This document shows, piece by piece, positions 25,900 through 33,955 of a stretch of DNA of 64,000 nucleotides. The stretch spans positions 1-64,000 of the forward strand of contig NZ_CP092361.1 of assembly GCF_022354465.1 (NCBI RefSeq). The letters are read 5' to 3'. Positions within the stretch are counted from its first letter, which is position 1. Every line of letters begins with the position of its first letter. The position numbers were made by a program, and so were the translations under genes. The notes beneath the pieces are model-generated. The model ran no database searches and was not told the DNA's origin. It saw nothing but the letters and a program-made list of their open reading frames with translations. Origin of the DNA: Wielerella bovis (lineage in GTDB: Bacteria > Pseudomonadota > Gammaproteobacteria > Burkholderiales > Neisseriaceae).

Positions 25900-26889
25900 A
25901 TGAGTGATACTTTTTGGAAAGATACCACCGATTTCCTGCTTACAGGTATGGGAACGGATTTATTTGATAAAAGTGCTAACCTAATTACCAGTATTGCGCC
26001 CTTATTTTCAATGGGATTTGGTATTTATTTCATGATAATCATCTTAAACGCCTATGGGCGTGGATTTGATGGGAATGCCGTTGATTTAGCGAAAAAAACG
26101 GTGGCATGGCTGATTATTATTGCTTGTGCCTTTAATGCAGCACAATATCAAAAAATTGCGAATATGGCGTATGAATTTCCCGAATGGTTAGCCAGTACCT
26201 TTAATGGTAGATTTGAAGCCAGCGCGATTGATGCCGCATGGGACAGTATTATGCAACTCATTGAAAAACTTTTAGCAAAAGCTGCACAATTAACTGGTCT
26301 AGCTCAATTACCTGATAAAATTATGGTATTTATGGCTGCTGGTATCATTATTTTATTAGGGGGGATATTTTTTGGCATTGTACTTGCCTATTATTTGGTG
26401 GCAAAAATTTCATTGGCAATGGTGTTGTTAATCGGTCCACTTTTTCTAGGCATGATGTTGTTTTCATCAACAAGACAATACGCAATGAATTGGATAAGCC
26501 AAATTTTCAACTATTCTGTAACCATTTCATTTTTCACAATTTTAATGTCATTGCAAATGAAGTTTTTTGATGCCCATCTCAAACCCCTTGCAACAGGAGA
26601 CACGATAGATGATGTGGTACAAATTTTCGGTATCTTGCCCATGTTTATTACTGTTACCATGTTGTTTGTGATTGTGGCATTCAATATTCCGTCTATTGCG
26701 TCCGCTCTGACAGGTGGCGCAGGTGCTGGGGGGTTCTCTACTATGGTTAATTTTGTACGCCAAGCCTTGAATGGTGGCAAACATTCAAGCCCATTAACAG
26801 GGAGCGGATTAGGTATTCGTAACAAATCTCGTGCTGCATTCAGTAAAGTAGCTTCAAGATTTGGTAACTCCATATCATCTAAACGCTAA
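25900..26889 (+). CDS. virB6: VirB6/TrbL-like channel protein
   Basis: 329 residues with about six membrane segments, a typical central KLLAKAAQLTGLAQLPDKI loop, and the conserved LLIGPLFLGMMLFSSTRQYAMNWISQIFNY region. The C terminus is Gly/Ser-rich and basic. VirB6 forms part of the inner-membrane DNA path. AACAAGGAAAAAAAAC precedes ATG. It is separated from virB5 by a DUS stem-loop and followed by a DUS terminator at about 26893-26933. Confidence 0.85.
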   Translation: MSDTFWKDTTDFLLTGMGTDLFDKSANLITSIAPLFSMGFGIYFMIIILNAYGRGFDGNAVDLAKKTVAWLIIIACAFNAAQYQKIANMAYEFPEWLASTFNGRFEASAIDAAWDSIMQLIEKLLAKAAQLTGLAQLPDKIMVFMAAGIIILLGGIFFGIVLAYYLVAKISLAMVLLIGPLFLGMMLFSSTRQYAMNWISQIFNYSVTISFFTILMSLQMKFFDAHLKPLATGDTIDDVVQIFGILPMFITVTMLFVIVAFNIPSIASALTGGAGAGGFSTMVNFVRQALNGGKHSSPLTGSGLGIRNKSRAAFSKVASRFGNSISSKR

Positions 26890-26892
26890 AAA

Positions 26893-26933
26893 TTTAGCTG
26901 CCTGAAAAACCTTGTTTCAGGCAGCTAAATTTT
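26893..26933. terminator. Terminator between virB6 and the minus-strand gene
   Basis: TTTAGCTGCCTGAAA-AACCTTG-TTTCAGGCAGCTAAATTTT, a 15-bp stem between convergent genes. Confidence 0.75.
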
Positions 26934-27528
26934 ATTGAATTACTTGTTTTAAATGCTTTTTTAGAGTGGAATTTAACCGTCTCCATTGGATATTATAAAA
27001 AATAAAACAACCCAAAATGGAATAAACAACAAGATTTGAAATAATATTGCCCAATGTATTATTCAAATGTATGTCCAAAAAGACCAATGTCATGCCAAAA
27101 ATCAACGATACCACAACCAAGCCAATACCCATTAAGTAAGACAACGCATAGCACGATTGGGAAAACTCTTTAATCATTTCATAATTGATTGCGGTATCGC
27201 CAACATTGGTATTTTTAATGGCTACAATCAGGTCTTTATTTTCTTTATTTTTTGTGAAATTGGGAAGTAAAGTAAAAACTTGAATATTATACCCAACTCG
27301 CATAGGAAAATCCCAATTTGTGATTTGGAAATCTTTTTCCGCCCCATTTTCATCAGCAAGAAAAAATCTCAAATGATTGGTTACTTTGCTGTTGATTTCT
27401 ACCGAACCCTCCGAGCCACTACCTGAAACGTGCGTTTCGGAGCGTTGAGAAAAATCGGTTACAGTACCTGAATAAATCTCAATAAAATAATGCTTATTTT
27501 GAATGGTTTGGCTTTTCATAGTAAACAC
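26932..27528 (-). CDS. Two-helix membrane protein, antisense within the virB operon
   Basis: 198 residues that I do not recognise with confidence. The N-terminal 120 residues are soluble with an unusual SETHVSGSGSEGSVEINSK stretch. Two membrane helices follow (ALSYLMGIGLVVVSLIFGMTLVFL and IISNLVVYSILGCFIFYN), then a short basic tail. It is the only gene transcribed against the secretion operon and splits virB6 from virB7, with AT-richer composition. It might be an entry-exclusion-like or cargo protein, but nothing in the sequence proves that. Confidence 0.65.
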   Translation of the reverse strand: MFTMKSQTIQNKHYFIEIYSGTVTDFSQRSETHVSGSGSEGSVEINSKVTNHLRFFLADENGAEKDFQITNWDFPMRVGYNIQVFTLLPNFTKNKENKDLIVAIKNTNVGDTAINYEMIKEFSQSCYALSYLMGIGLVVVSLIFGMTLVFLDIHLNNTLGNIISNLVVYSILGCFIFYNIQWRRLNSTLKKHLKQVIQ

Positions 27529-27616
27529 CCATTTAATTTGAAATTACTGAATATTATACACATTTTTCTCAATAAAATCAATTAGAAAAATGATTTTTTC
27601 TCTTTTTAAACCCAGT

Positions 27617-27645
27617 CTTAAATCCCAACGATTTAAGGCTTTTTT
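27617..27645 (+). terminator. Terminator-like hairpin before virB7
   Basis: CTTAAATC-CCAAC-GATTTAAG then GCTTTTTTC, 17 bases before the virB7 start codon and partly overlapping its RBS region. Confidence 0.7.
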
Positions 27646-27662
27646 CTTTGGAGTATCGCACC

Positions 27663-27836
27663 ATGAAACACGCTTTTTTCTTGATGATTGTGCCGCTCGG
27701 TTTGGCAGCGTGTAGCCACAATCCGCCCAAACCATACGGCAAATTCTTTCCGATTAACGGTCAAGAAACCGTTTACGCCGCCCCTAATTCTTTGATGAAC
27801 ATGAATAATCAACCATTGGAGTTAAAACATGAGTAA
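27663..27836 (+). CDS. virB7: VirB7-like lipoprotein
   Basis: 57 residues. Signal peptide MKHAFFLMIVPLGLAAC with lipobox LAAC, then SHNPPKPYGKFFPING. Small outer-membrane lipoproteins in this position stabilise VirB9 in the core complex. The start at 27663 follows CTTTGGAGTATCGCACC; the upstream in-frame codon at 27648 is not convincing. It overlaps topB by eight bases. Confidence 0.8.
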   Translation: MKHAFFLMIVPLGLAACSHNPPKPYGKFFPINGQETVYAAPNSLMNMNNQPLELKHE

Positions 27837-29946
27837 AACCCTAATCATCGCCGAAAAGCCCAATGTAGCAAAAGAAATCGCCGCCGCTTTGGGTGTGCCA
27901 CGCAGTAAAAATTACTATGAAAACAATGAATTGATTATCAGCAACTGCATTGGACATTTGGTGGATTTGTATGTACCTGAATTGGAAAGTAAAAATGTGC
28001 CTTTGCCGATTGTGCCACGCCCATTTCAACTGAAAACCAAAGAAAACACCCAGCAACAATATGATTTATTGAAACATTTGTTGCACCGCTCGGACGTTTC
28101 TGTGGTTGTCAATGCTTGCGATGCGGAGCGCGAGGGCGAGAGCATTTTTTACCGCGTTTACGAGCTTTCAGGCTGCATGAAACCTGTTAAACGTATGTGG
28201 ATTACGTCCACCACCCAAGACGGCTACTTGGACGCATGGCGCAATCTGAAAGACGGCGCAGCAGTCCACCACCTGCACATGGCAGCCAAAAGCCGAGCGG
28301 AAGCCGACTGGCTCTTGGGCATTAACGGCAGCCGCGCCCTGTTTCATGCGGTCGGTCGCGTGATGACACCCACGCTGGCTATGGTTGTGGACGCTTACCA
28401 AGCCAACAAAAATTTCAAACCGCAGGATTATTGGGAAATTCATGGTGATTTCACGGTGAACGGTGGTGATTTTACCGCTAAATTATTGGATAAAAACGAT
28501 AAAGTCGCCAAATTTGATGATTTTAATCAGGCAAAAGCCGCTTTGGTGAACATTCAGCAAATCCCTGATTTTATGGTAAAAGATGATTTCACGGTCAGCA
28601 AAAAATCCGCGCCGTATTTGTTCTCGGCAACCGCTTTACAAAAACAAGCCAATAAGCAATTCAAATTTTCGGCGGATAAAACTTTGCAAATCATGCAGTT
28701 GTTGTATCAGGATTACAAATGTTTAACTTATCCACGTTCCGATTTTGACGCGCTGCCCGAAGATTTTTTACCGACCATGACCGCCACTTTGAACGGTTTG
28801 GGCGCATTGCAGGAATATCAAGACATTGTTTTAAATATGAACAATCAAAACTTGATTGTGCAAAATCCGCGTGTTTTTGATAATTCGCGTATTGATTCAC
28901 ACTATGCCATTGTGCCGACTGGTTTTATTGTGAAAAACGGTGTGGAAATGCCTTTGTCGCAACTGTCTGATTGTGAATTGAAACAGATTTTGCCAGCCGA
29001 TGAATACGCCATTTTCAATATGGTAGCGTTGCGGACAATGGCGGCATTTTTTCCGCCAGCCGAATACGCGGTTACAACCCGAACGGCGCAATCGGGCGAT
29101 GTGGTGTTTCAGACAACAGGCAAGGTGTTGAAAGTGTGGGGTTGGTTGTCGGTGTACGGTGGCATGGACGAAGACGAAGAAAAAGGTTTCAGGCTGCCTG
29201 AAATCCAAAATGGCGAAAGCACATCTTCCCAAACCATTGATTTAAAAGCACTCAAAACCCAAGCCCCCAAATTGCTCAATGACAGTTCCTTGCTCACGGC
29301 AATGGAAACCGCAGGGCGCAAATTGGACGATGCCGAGTTAAGCGACATCATGCGCGAAACAGGCGGCTTGGGAACGGCGGCAACACGACCGCCAACCATT
29401 GCCAAACTCAAAGAAGCCAAAGGCGATAAACCGCCGTTTGTGGTGGTGGAAAAAAATCAGCTTATCCCCACCGAACGCGCCATTGCCGTGATTGAACATT
29501 TGCGGCGACATTATCCTCTGCTCGTCAATCCAATGGTTACGGCGCAATGGGAACAAAAATTGGCGCAAATGGCAAAAGGGCAATGTGAGCGCGAACAATT
29601 TATGGCGGAAATTGAGTGGGCGGTGCGCGAGTTGGTGCAGATTTTGCAAACCCACAAAATGCCATTTGTGGATTTGAGCGGTGTAAAACAAGCCAAAACC
29701 TTTGTTTGCCCATGCTGTTCAGGCAGTCTGAACGACAAAAGCAAATTATTGGAATGCGATTGCGGTTTCAAATTGTGGAAAACCATTGCTAGCAAAACCT
29801 TGACCGATAAACAAATCCACGTCTTGATTGAAAACGGACACACGGACGAAATCAAGGGATTTGTGGGCAAATCGGGCAAGTCGTTTAACGCCAAATTGAA
29901 AATTGACCGTGAAAACAAACAAGTGAAATTTGAGTTTACTAACTGA
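27829..29946 (+). CDS. topB: DNA topoisomerase III
   Basis: 705 residues, type IA. The Toprim part starts with KTLIIAEKPNVAKEIA and has CDAEREGE. The active-site tyrosine is in CLTYPRSDFDALPEDF near residue 301. LGTAATRPPTI and a C-terminal four-cysteine zinc ribbon (CPCCSG...CDCG) follow. Such enzymes are common on conjugative elements and probably decatenate or relax DNA during transfer or replication. Embedded between virB7 and virB8 and probably cotranscribed. Confidence 0.94.
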   Translation: MSKTLIIAEKPNVAKEIAAALGVPRSKNYYENNELIISNCIGHLVDLYVPELESKNVPLPIVPRPFQLKTKENTQQQYDLLKHLLHRSDVSVVVNACDAEREGESIFYRVYELSGCMKPVKRMWITSTTQDGYLDAWRNLKDGAAVHHLHMAAKSRAEADWLLGINGSRALFHAVGRVMTPTLAMVVDAYQANKNFKPQDYWEIHGDFTVNGGDFTAKLLDKNDKVAKFDDFNQAKAALVNIQQIPDFMVKDDFTVSKKSAPYLFSATALQKQANKQFKFSADKTLQIMQLLYQDYKCLTYPRSDFDALPEDFLPTMTATLNGLGALQEYQDIVLNMNNQNLIVQNPRVFDNSRIDSHYAIVPTGFIVKNGVEMPLSQLSDCELKQILPADEYAIFNMVALRTMAAFFPPAEYAVTTRTAQSGDVVFQTTGKVLKVWGWLSVYGGMDEDEEKGFRLPEIQNGESTSSQTIDLKALKTQAPKLLNDSSLLTAMETAGRKLDDAELSDIMRETGGLGTAATRPPTIAKLKEAKGDKPPFVVVEKNQLIPTERAIAVIEHLRRHYPLLVNPMVTAQWEQKLAQMAKGQCEREQFMAEIEWAVRELVQILQTHKMPFVDLSGVKQAKTFVCPCCSGSLNDKSKLLECDCGFKLWKTIASKTLTDKQIHVLIENGHTDEIKGFVGKSGKSFNAKLKIDRENKQVKFEFTN

Positions 29947-29965
29947 TTTTGAAAAAGGATTTTGT

Positions 29966-30667
29966 ATGTCAAACAAAACACAAACGCAGGTTCAAAGCCA
30001 CCGTACCGCCCTGAAAATGGTGGACGAAGCCAAGAAATTTCATCAGTCCGACATTGAGCGGACAAAAAAAGTGGCGAAAATTGCTTGGTATGTGGCAGGG
30101 GGGTCTATGGTTTTGACTGGCTTGGCGGTGGGCGCGGTGTTGGGCTTAACGCCGCTTAAAACTGTGCAGCCTTTTGTTATTCGGGTGGACAACAATACTG
30201 GCGCAACCGATATTGTTACCACCATGAAAAAGCAGGAAAAAAGCTATGGCGAAGTCATGGACAAGTTTTGGCTCGCGCAATATGTCCGCTACCGCGAAGG
30301 CTATGACTGGCAAACGGTTCAAGATACGTTTGACGCGACCAATTTATTGAGTTCGCAACAAGAACAAGCCCAATTTAGCCAAATCTACAAAGACAATCCC
30401 AACGCACCACACAAAATCTTGCGCGACACCGCAAAAGTGGTGGTTAAAGTGAATGCGATTGCCTTTGTGGGCAATATGGCACAAGTTCGGTTTGAAAAAG
30501 CGGTTATTCCCCTGAATAAAAGCGATGTGCAACCTGCACCGCAACGCTACATCGCCACGATTGCCTACGAGTACAAAAACGCTGGCATGAAAGACGAAGA
30601 CCGCTTAATCAATCCTTTGGGTTTCCAAGTAACCAGTTACCGTGTGGATAAGGAGCATATCCAATGA
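29966..30667 (+). CDS. virB8: VirB8-like inner-membrane core protein
   Basis: 233 residues starting at MSNKTQTQ after AAAAAGGATTTTGT. A short cytoplasmic N terminus, one membrane helix (IAWYVAGGSMVLTGLAVGAVLGL), then the periplasmic VirB8 fold with PFVIRVDNNTGATDIV, YVRYREGYDW, and VKVNAIAFVGNMAQVRFEK. VirB8 bridges the inner membrane complex and the core. It overlaps virB9 by four bases. Confidence 0.9.
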   Translation: MSNKTQTQVQSHRTALKMVDEAKKFHQSDIERTKKVAKIAWYVAGGSMVLTGLAVGAVLGLTPLKTVQPFVIRVDNNTGATDIVTTMKKQEKSYGEVMDKFWLAQYVRYREGYDWQTVQDTFDATNLLSSQQEQAQFSQIYKDNPNAPHKILRDTAKVVVKVNAIAFVGNMAQVRFEKAVIPLNKSDVQPAPQRYIATIAYEYKNAGMKDEDRLINPLGFQVTSYRVDKEHIQ

Positions 30668-31479
30668 AACATTCTTTTTTGATGAAAACCACCGCCGCCA
30701 CAATTTCTGTGGCGGCTTCTTTTTCGGCGATTGCCGATGGGCGCATTCGCACTGAAACCTACAATCCCAATCGCGTTTATCCGATTTTCGCGGAAATTGG
30801 TAAGGCAGCAATGGTGCAGCTTGAAGAAAACGAACGTATCAGCGATGCAAACGCTTTGGTGGGGATTGGGCATTCCGAAGCATGGACACACGCAACACGC
30901 GGTAACAATGTCATTTTCAAGCCCAAATCTGCCGACCCTGTTACCAATATGATTATTGTGTCCAATAAACGGACGTATGCCTTTGATTTGAAAATGGCTA
31001 ATCCGAAAAATCCGCCCACTTACATTCTGCGCTTTGATTATCCCGACACACGCAAAGCCAAGCAAGCAGAACAACGCCAAAAACAGGCAGCCTTACGCGC
31101 CAAACAAGACCAAGCACTCAAAACCTTGACCGATACAGGCGCGGTGCATGATGTGATGTCGTCCAATCAGTTGTATTTTGGGCAAGGTAGCCAAAAACTT
31201 GCGCCGACTGCGATGTGGGACAACGGACGTTTTACTTATCTGAAATTCAACAATGGGCGTGATGTTCCCACCATTTACCGTGTGGAAACAGACGGCTCGG
31301 AAACGCTGCTCAACACCCATCGCGAAAATGACACCACCGTCATTCATGAAGTGAACGAAAAAATCATGTTGCGTTTGGGGCGTGCGGTTTTGCTGATTGA
31401 AAATCGCGGTTTCAATCCACAAGGCACGTTCAACCATACAGGCACGGACGACAATCAATCCGTGCGTTTATTGAAATAA
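30664..31479 (+). CDS. virB9: VirB9-like core-complex protein
   Basis: 271 residues with a signal peptide (AAATISVAASFSAIADG region). The N-terminal beta domain is followed by the conserved C-terminal part with LYFGQGSQKLAPTAMWDNGRFTYLKF, IYRVETDGSETLLNTHRENDTTVIHEV and RLGRAVLLIENRGFNPQG. Together with VirB7 and VirB10 it forms the outer-membrane core. Its signal-peptide codons also form a perfect 9-bp hairpin followed by TTCTTTTTC (30694-30724). Confidence 0.9.
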   Translation: MKHSFLMKTTAATISVAASFSAIADGRIRTETYNPNRVYPIFAEIGKAAMVQLEENERISDANALVGIGHSEAWTHATRGNNVIFKPKSADPVTNMIIVSNKRTYAFDLKMANPKNPPTYILRFDYPDTRKAKQAEQRQKQAALRAKQDQALKTLTDTGAVHDVMSSNQLYFGQGSQKLAPTAMWDNGRFTYLKFNNGRDVPTIYRVETDGSETLLNTHRENDTTVIHEVNEKIMLRLGRAVLLIENRGFNPQGTFNHTGTDDNQSVRLLK

Positions 31480-31490
31480 GGGGAATAAAA

Positions 31491-32807
31491 ATGGTATTTT
31501 TCCAGAAAAAAACCACCGAAGCCACACCCGAAACCACCGAACCGAGCTTGGCGGAAAAAATCGGCGACAGCCAAATTGAGAAAGGTATGCCCGATTTGGA
31601 CAATCCACAAGGCAAGTCCAATATGGGCAAAGTGGGCTTGTTTTTGGGTTTGCTGTTTGCAACTGGGCTGATTGTGGCTGGGGCGATTGTGTTTACTGGT
31701 GGCGATGAAGAAACCGCCACCAACACCAAGCCCGAAATGGACATGGTGCAAAACAACCAAAGCCACAATTTCAACCAAGACAAATCCGACATCAAAGAGC
31801 GTGAAAGTTTGGAATTGGCGGTGGCTTCGGAAGCAGTCGCCGCGTCCCAACCGCAGGAAGTCCCACCCATTCAAACGGTAGAAACCCAAGCGCAACCGCA
31901 ACCCCAGCCAGTTCAAGAAACCCAAGTTGTTCAGGTGGAACGCGAACCCGAGCCACCGAAAGAAAAGCCCATCAATCCGCGTTTATTGGGCGATGTGCTG
32001 GTTAGTTCGGGGAGTGGTTTATCGGCGGACGGTAGCGCGGACAATTCAGGCAGCCTGAATGCGGAAAATCAAGCCGAAAACAGCCCATTTATGGCAACCG
32101 CTTCACAATCTTCACAAACTGATTTTGCTGATGATGACGAGCGCAAACTGCAAGAAAACGCCTTTGCCAACAGCCTGAAACCCACCCAAACGCCGTCTGT
32201 TCGCGCCATGCAACGCGGCAAAATGGATTATGTGTTAGCCAAAGGCACAAACATTCTCTGCACATTGGACACGCAAATCATCACAACCCGAGCAGGTTTT
32301 ACACGTTGCCTGATTACCCGAGACATTTACTCGGCAAACGGCAAAGTTTTGTTGCTGGAAAAAGGCTCAAAAATCATCGGCGAGCAAACCGCCGCCATGT
32401 TGCAAGGTCAGGCGCGCGTGGGAATTTTGTGGAACGAAGTTACCACGCCCAAAGGCGTAACGGTTTCACTTGCCAGCCCAGCCGCAGGGCAACTGGGCGC
32501 GGCTGGCGTGGGCGCACGAGTGAAATACCATTTTTGGCAGCGTTTTGGTGGCGCAATCATGATTAGCTTGATTGGCGATTTGGGAGACAGCTACGCCAAC
32601 CGCCAAAATTCAGGGGACGGACAGCGCATTTCCTTTGAAAATTCGTCCGAAGCCGCGCAGGACATGGCGACCGAAGCCCTGAAAAACAGCATTAACATTC
32701 CGCCCACCGCCTACATCAATCACGGCACTTTGATTAACATCATGGTGGCGCGAGACGTGGATTTTAGCGGTGTGTATGAAGTGGTTAAACCGTATGAAAT
32801 GTTTTGA
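31491..32807 (+). CDS. virB10: VirB10-like core-complex protein
   Basis: 438 residues: a short cytoplasmic tail, one membrane helix (MGKVGLFLGLLFATGLIVAGAIVF), a long Pro/Gln/Glu-rich periplasmic linker, then the TrbI-type beta-barrel domain with DYVLAKGTNILCTLDTQIITTRAG, LLLEKGSKIIGEQ, and HGTLINIMVARDVDFSGVYE. VirB10 spans both membranes and forms the outer pore. AAGGGGAATAAAA precedes ATG. In-frame DUS copies lie in the linker. Confidence 0.92.
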   Translation: MVFFQKKTTEATPETTEPSLAEKIGDSQIEKGMPDLDNPQGKSNMGKVGLFLGLLFATGLIVAGAIVFTGGDEETATNTKPEMDMVQNNQSHNFNQDKSDIKERESLELAVASEAVAASQPQEVPPIQTVETQAQPQPQPVQETQVVQVEREPEPPKEKPINPRLLGDVLVSSGSGLSADGSADNSGSLNAENQAENSPFMATASQSSQTDFADDDERKLQENAFANSLKPTQTPSVRAMQRGKMDYVLAKGTNILCTLDTQIITTRAGFTRCLITRDIYSANGKVLLLEKGSKIIGEQTAAMLQGQARVGILWNEVTTPKGVTVSLASPAAGQLGAAGVGARVKYHFWQRFGGAIMISLIGDLGDSYANRQNSGDGQRISFENSSEAAQDMATEALKNSINIPPTAYINHGTLINIMVARDVDFSGVYEVVKPYEMF

Positions 32808-32875
32808 TTTTTAAATGATTTTCAGGCTGCTTGATATTTCAGGCAGCCTGAAATATTTGAATAAGGAATTGCACA

Positions 32876-33937
32876 ATGCAAAATCAATCAATCCGAGCCG
32901 ATGCGTCCGCGCGCAATTTGCTGGACAATCTCGGCATTACCGAATTGTTGAACCAAAGTGGCGTTACCGAAGTCATGATAAATCGCCCACAAGAATTGTT
33001 TGTGGAGCGTCCAAATGGCACGGAACGGCTGGAAATCCCCGAATTGACATTGGATAAATTGCGCCATTTGGCGAATATTTTAACCACGTTCAATCAAAAA
33101 CACATCAGCGAAAAAGACCCCATTCATTCCGTTACCCTGCCTGACGGCGAACGCGGACAAATCCTTATTCCGCCGTCTTGCGAAAATGGGACAATCGTGT
33201 TTTCGTTTCGCAAACCGTCCAACAGCCGCTTTTCCCTTGATGATTATGTCAAAACGCAGCGATTGAGCGGTTTTGCAGACGTGGCAGACATCAACGGCAG
33301 CCAATTTGCCGATGTTTCAGGCAGCCTGAAATTGACCCATGATGTGAAATTGCAAGATTGGGAGTACAAATTATTGGAATACAAAGAAAATCGTGATTTA
33401 AACGCCTTTTTCAAATTGGCGGTAGAAAAGCATTTGAACATTTGCATGGTAGGCGGTACGGGTTCGGGCAAAACCACGTTTACCAAAGCCATTGCCGACC
33501 TGATAGACCCCAAAACGCGCATTATCACGATTGAAGACACGCACGAATTGGACTTGCCCAAACACCCAAACCACGTCCACCTGTTCTACAAAGAACACAT
33601 CACGGCAAAACAGATTATCGCCGCTTGTATGCGCCTGAAACCCGACCGCATTTTCTTGACCGAGTTACGCGGCGATGAAGCATGGGATTACCTTTCCGCG
33701 CTGAACACGGGACACGCTGGCGGTTTGACTTCCGTCCATGCCAACAATGCGGAATCCGTGTTTTACCGCATTGCCCAGCTTGCCAAAGAATCCGCGACAG
33801 GGCGCACAATGGACTATGATTTTATTTTAAATACCGTCCGTTCCACCATTGATGTTGTGTGTTTTTTCAACCGAACCTACATGACTGAACTGTATTACAA
33901 CCCAGTCGCCAAACTTCACGCCTTGCAAGGGCGTTAA
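32876..33937 (+). CDS. virB11: VirB11 secretion ATPase
   Basis: 353 residues of the GspE/VirB11 hexameric ATPase family. Walker A is MVGGTGSGKTTFTKAI near residue 196, followed by the Asp box ITIEDTHELD, the Walker B/His region RLKPDRIFLTELRGDEAWDYLSALNTGHAGGLTSVHAN. It switches the machine between pilus assembly and DNA transfer. TAAGGAATTGCACA precedes ATG. A DUS stem separates it from virB10. Confidence 0.94.
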   Translation: MQNQSIRADASARNLLDNLGITELLNQSGVTEVMINRPQELFVERPNGTERLEIPELTLDKLRHLANILTTFNQKHISEKDPIHSVTLPDGERGQILIPPSCENGTIVFSFRKPSNSRFSLDDYVKTQRLSGFADVADINGSQFADVSGSLKLTHDVKLQDWEYKLLEYKENRDLNAFFKLAVEKHLNICMVGGTGSGKTTFTKAIADLIDPKTRIITIEDTHELDLPKHPNHVHLFYKEHITAKQIIAACMRLKPDRIFLTELRGDEAWDYLSALNTGHAGGLTSVHANNAESVFYRIAQLAKESATGRTMDYDFILNTVRSTIDVVCFFNRTYMTELYYNPVAKLHALQGR

Positions 33938-33955
33938 TCATCAAAAGGAAAAACC

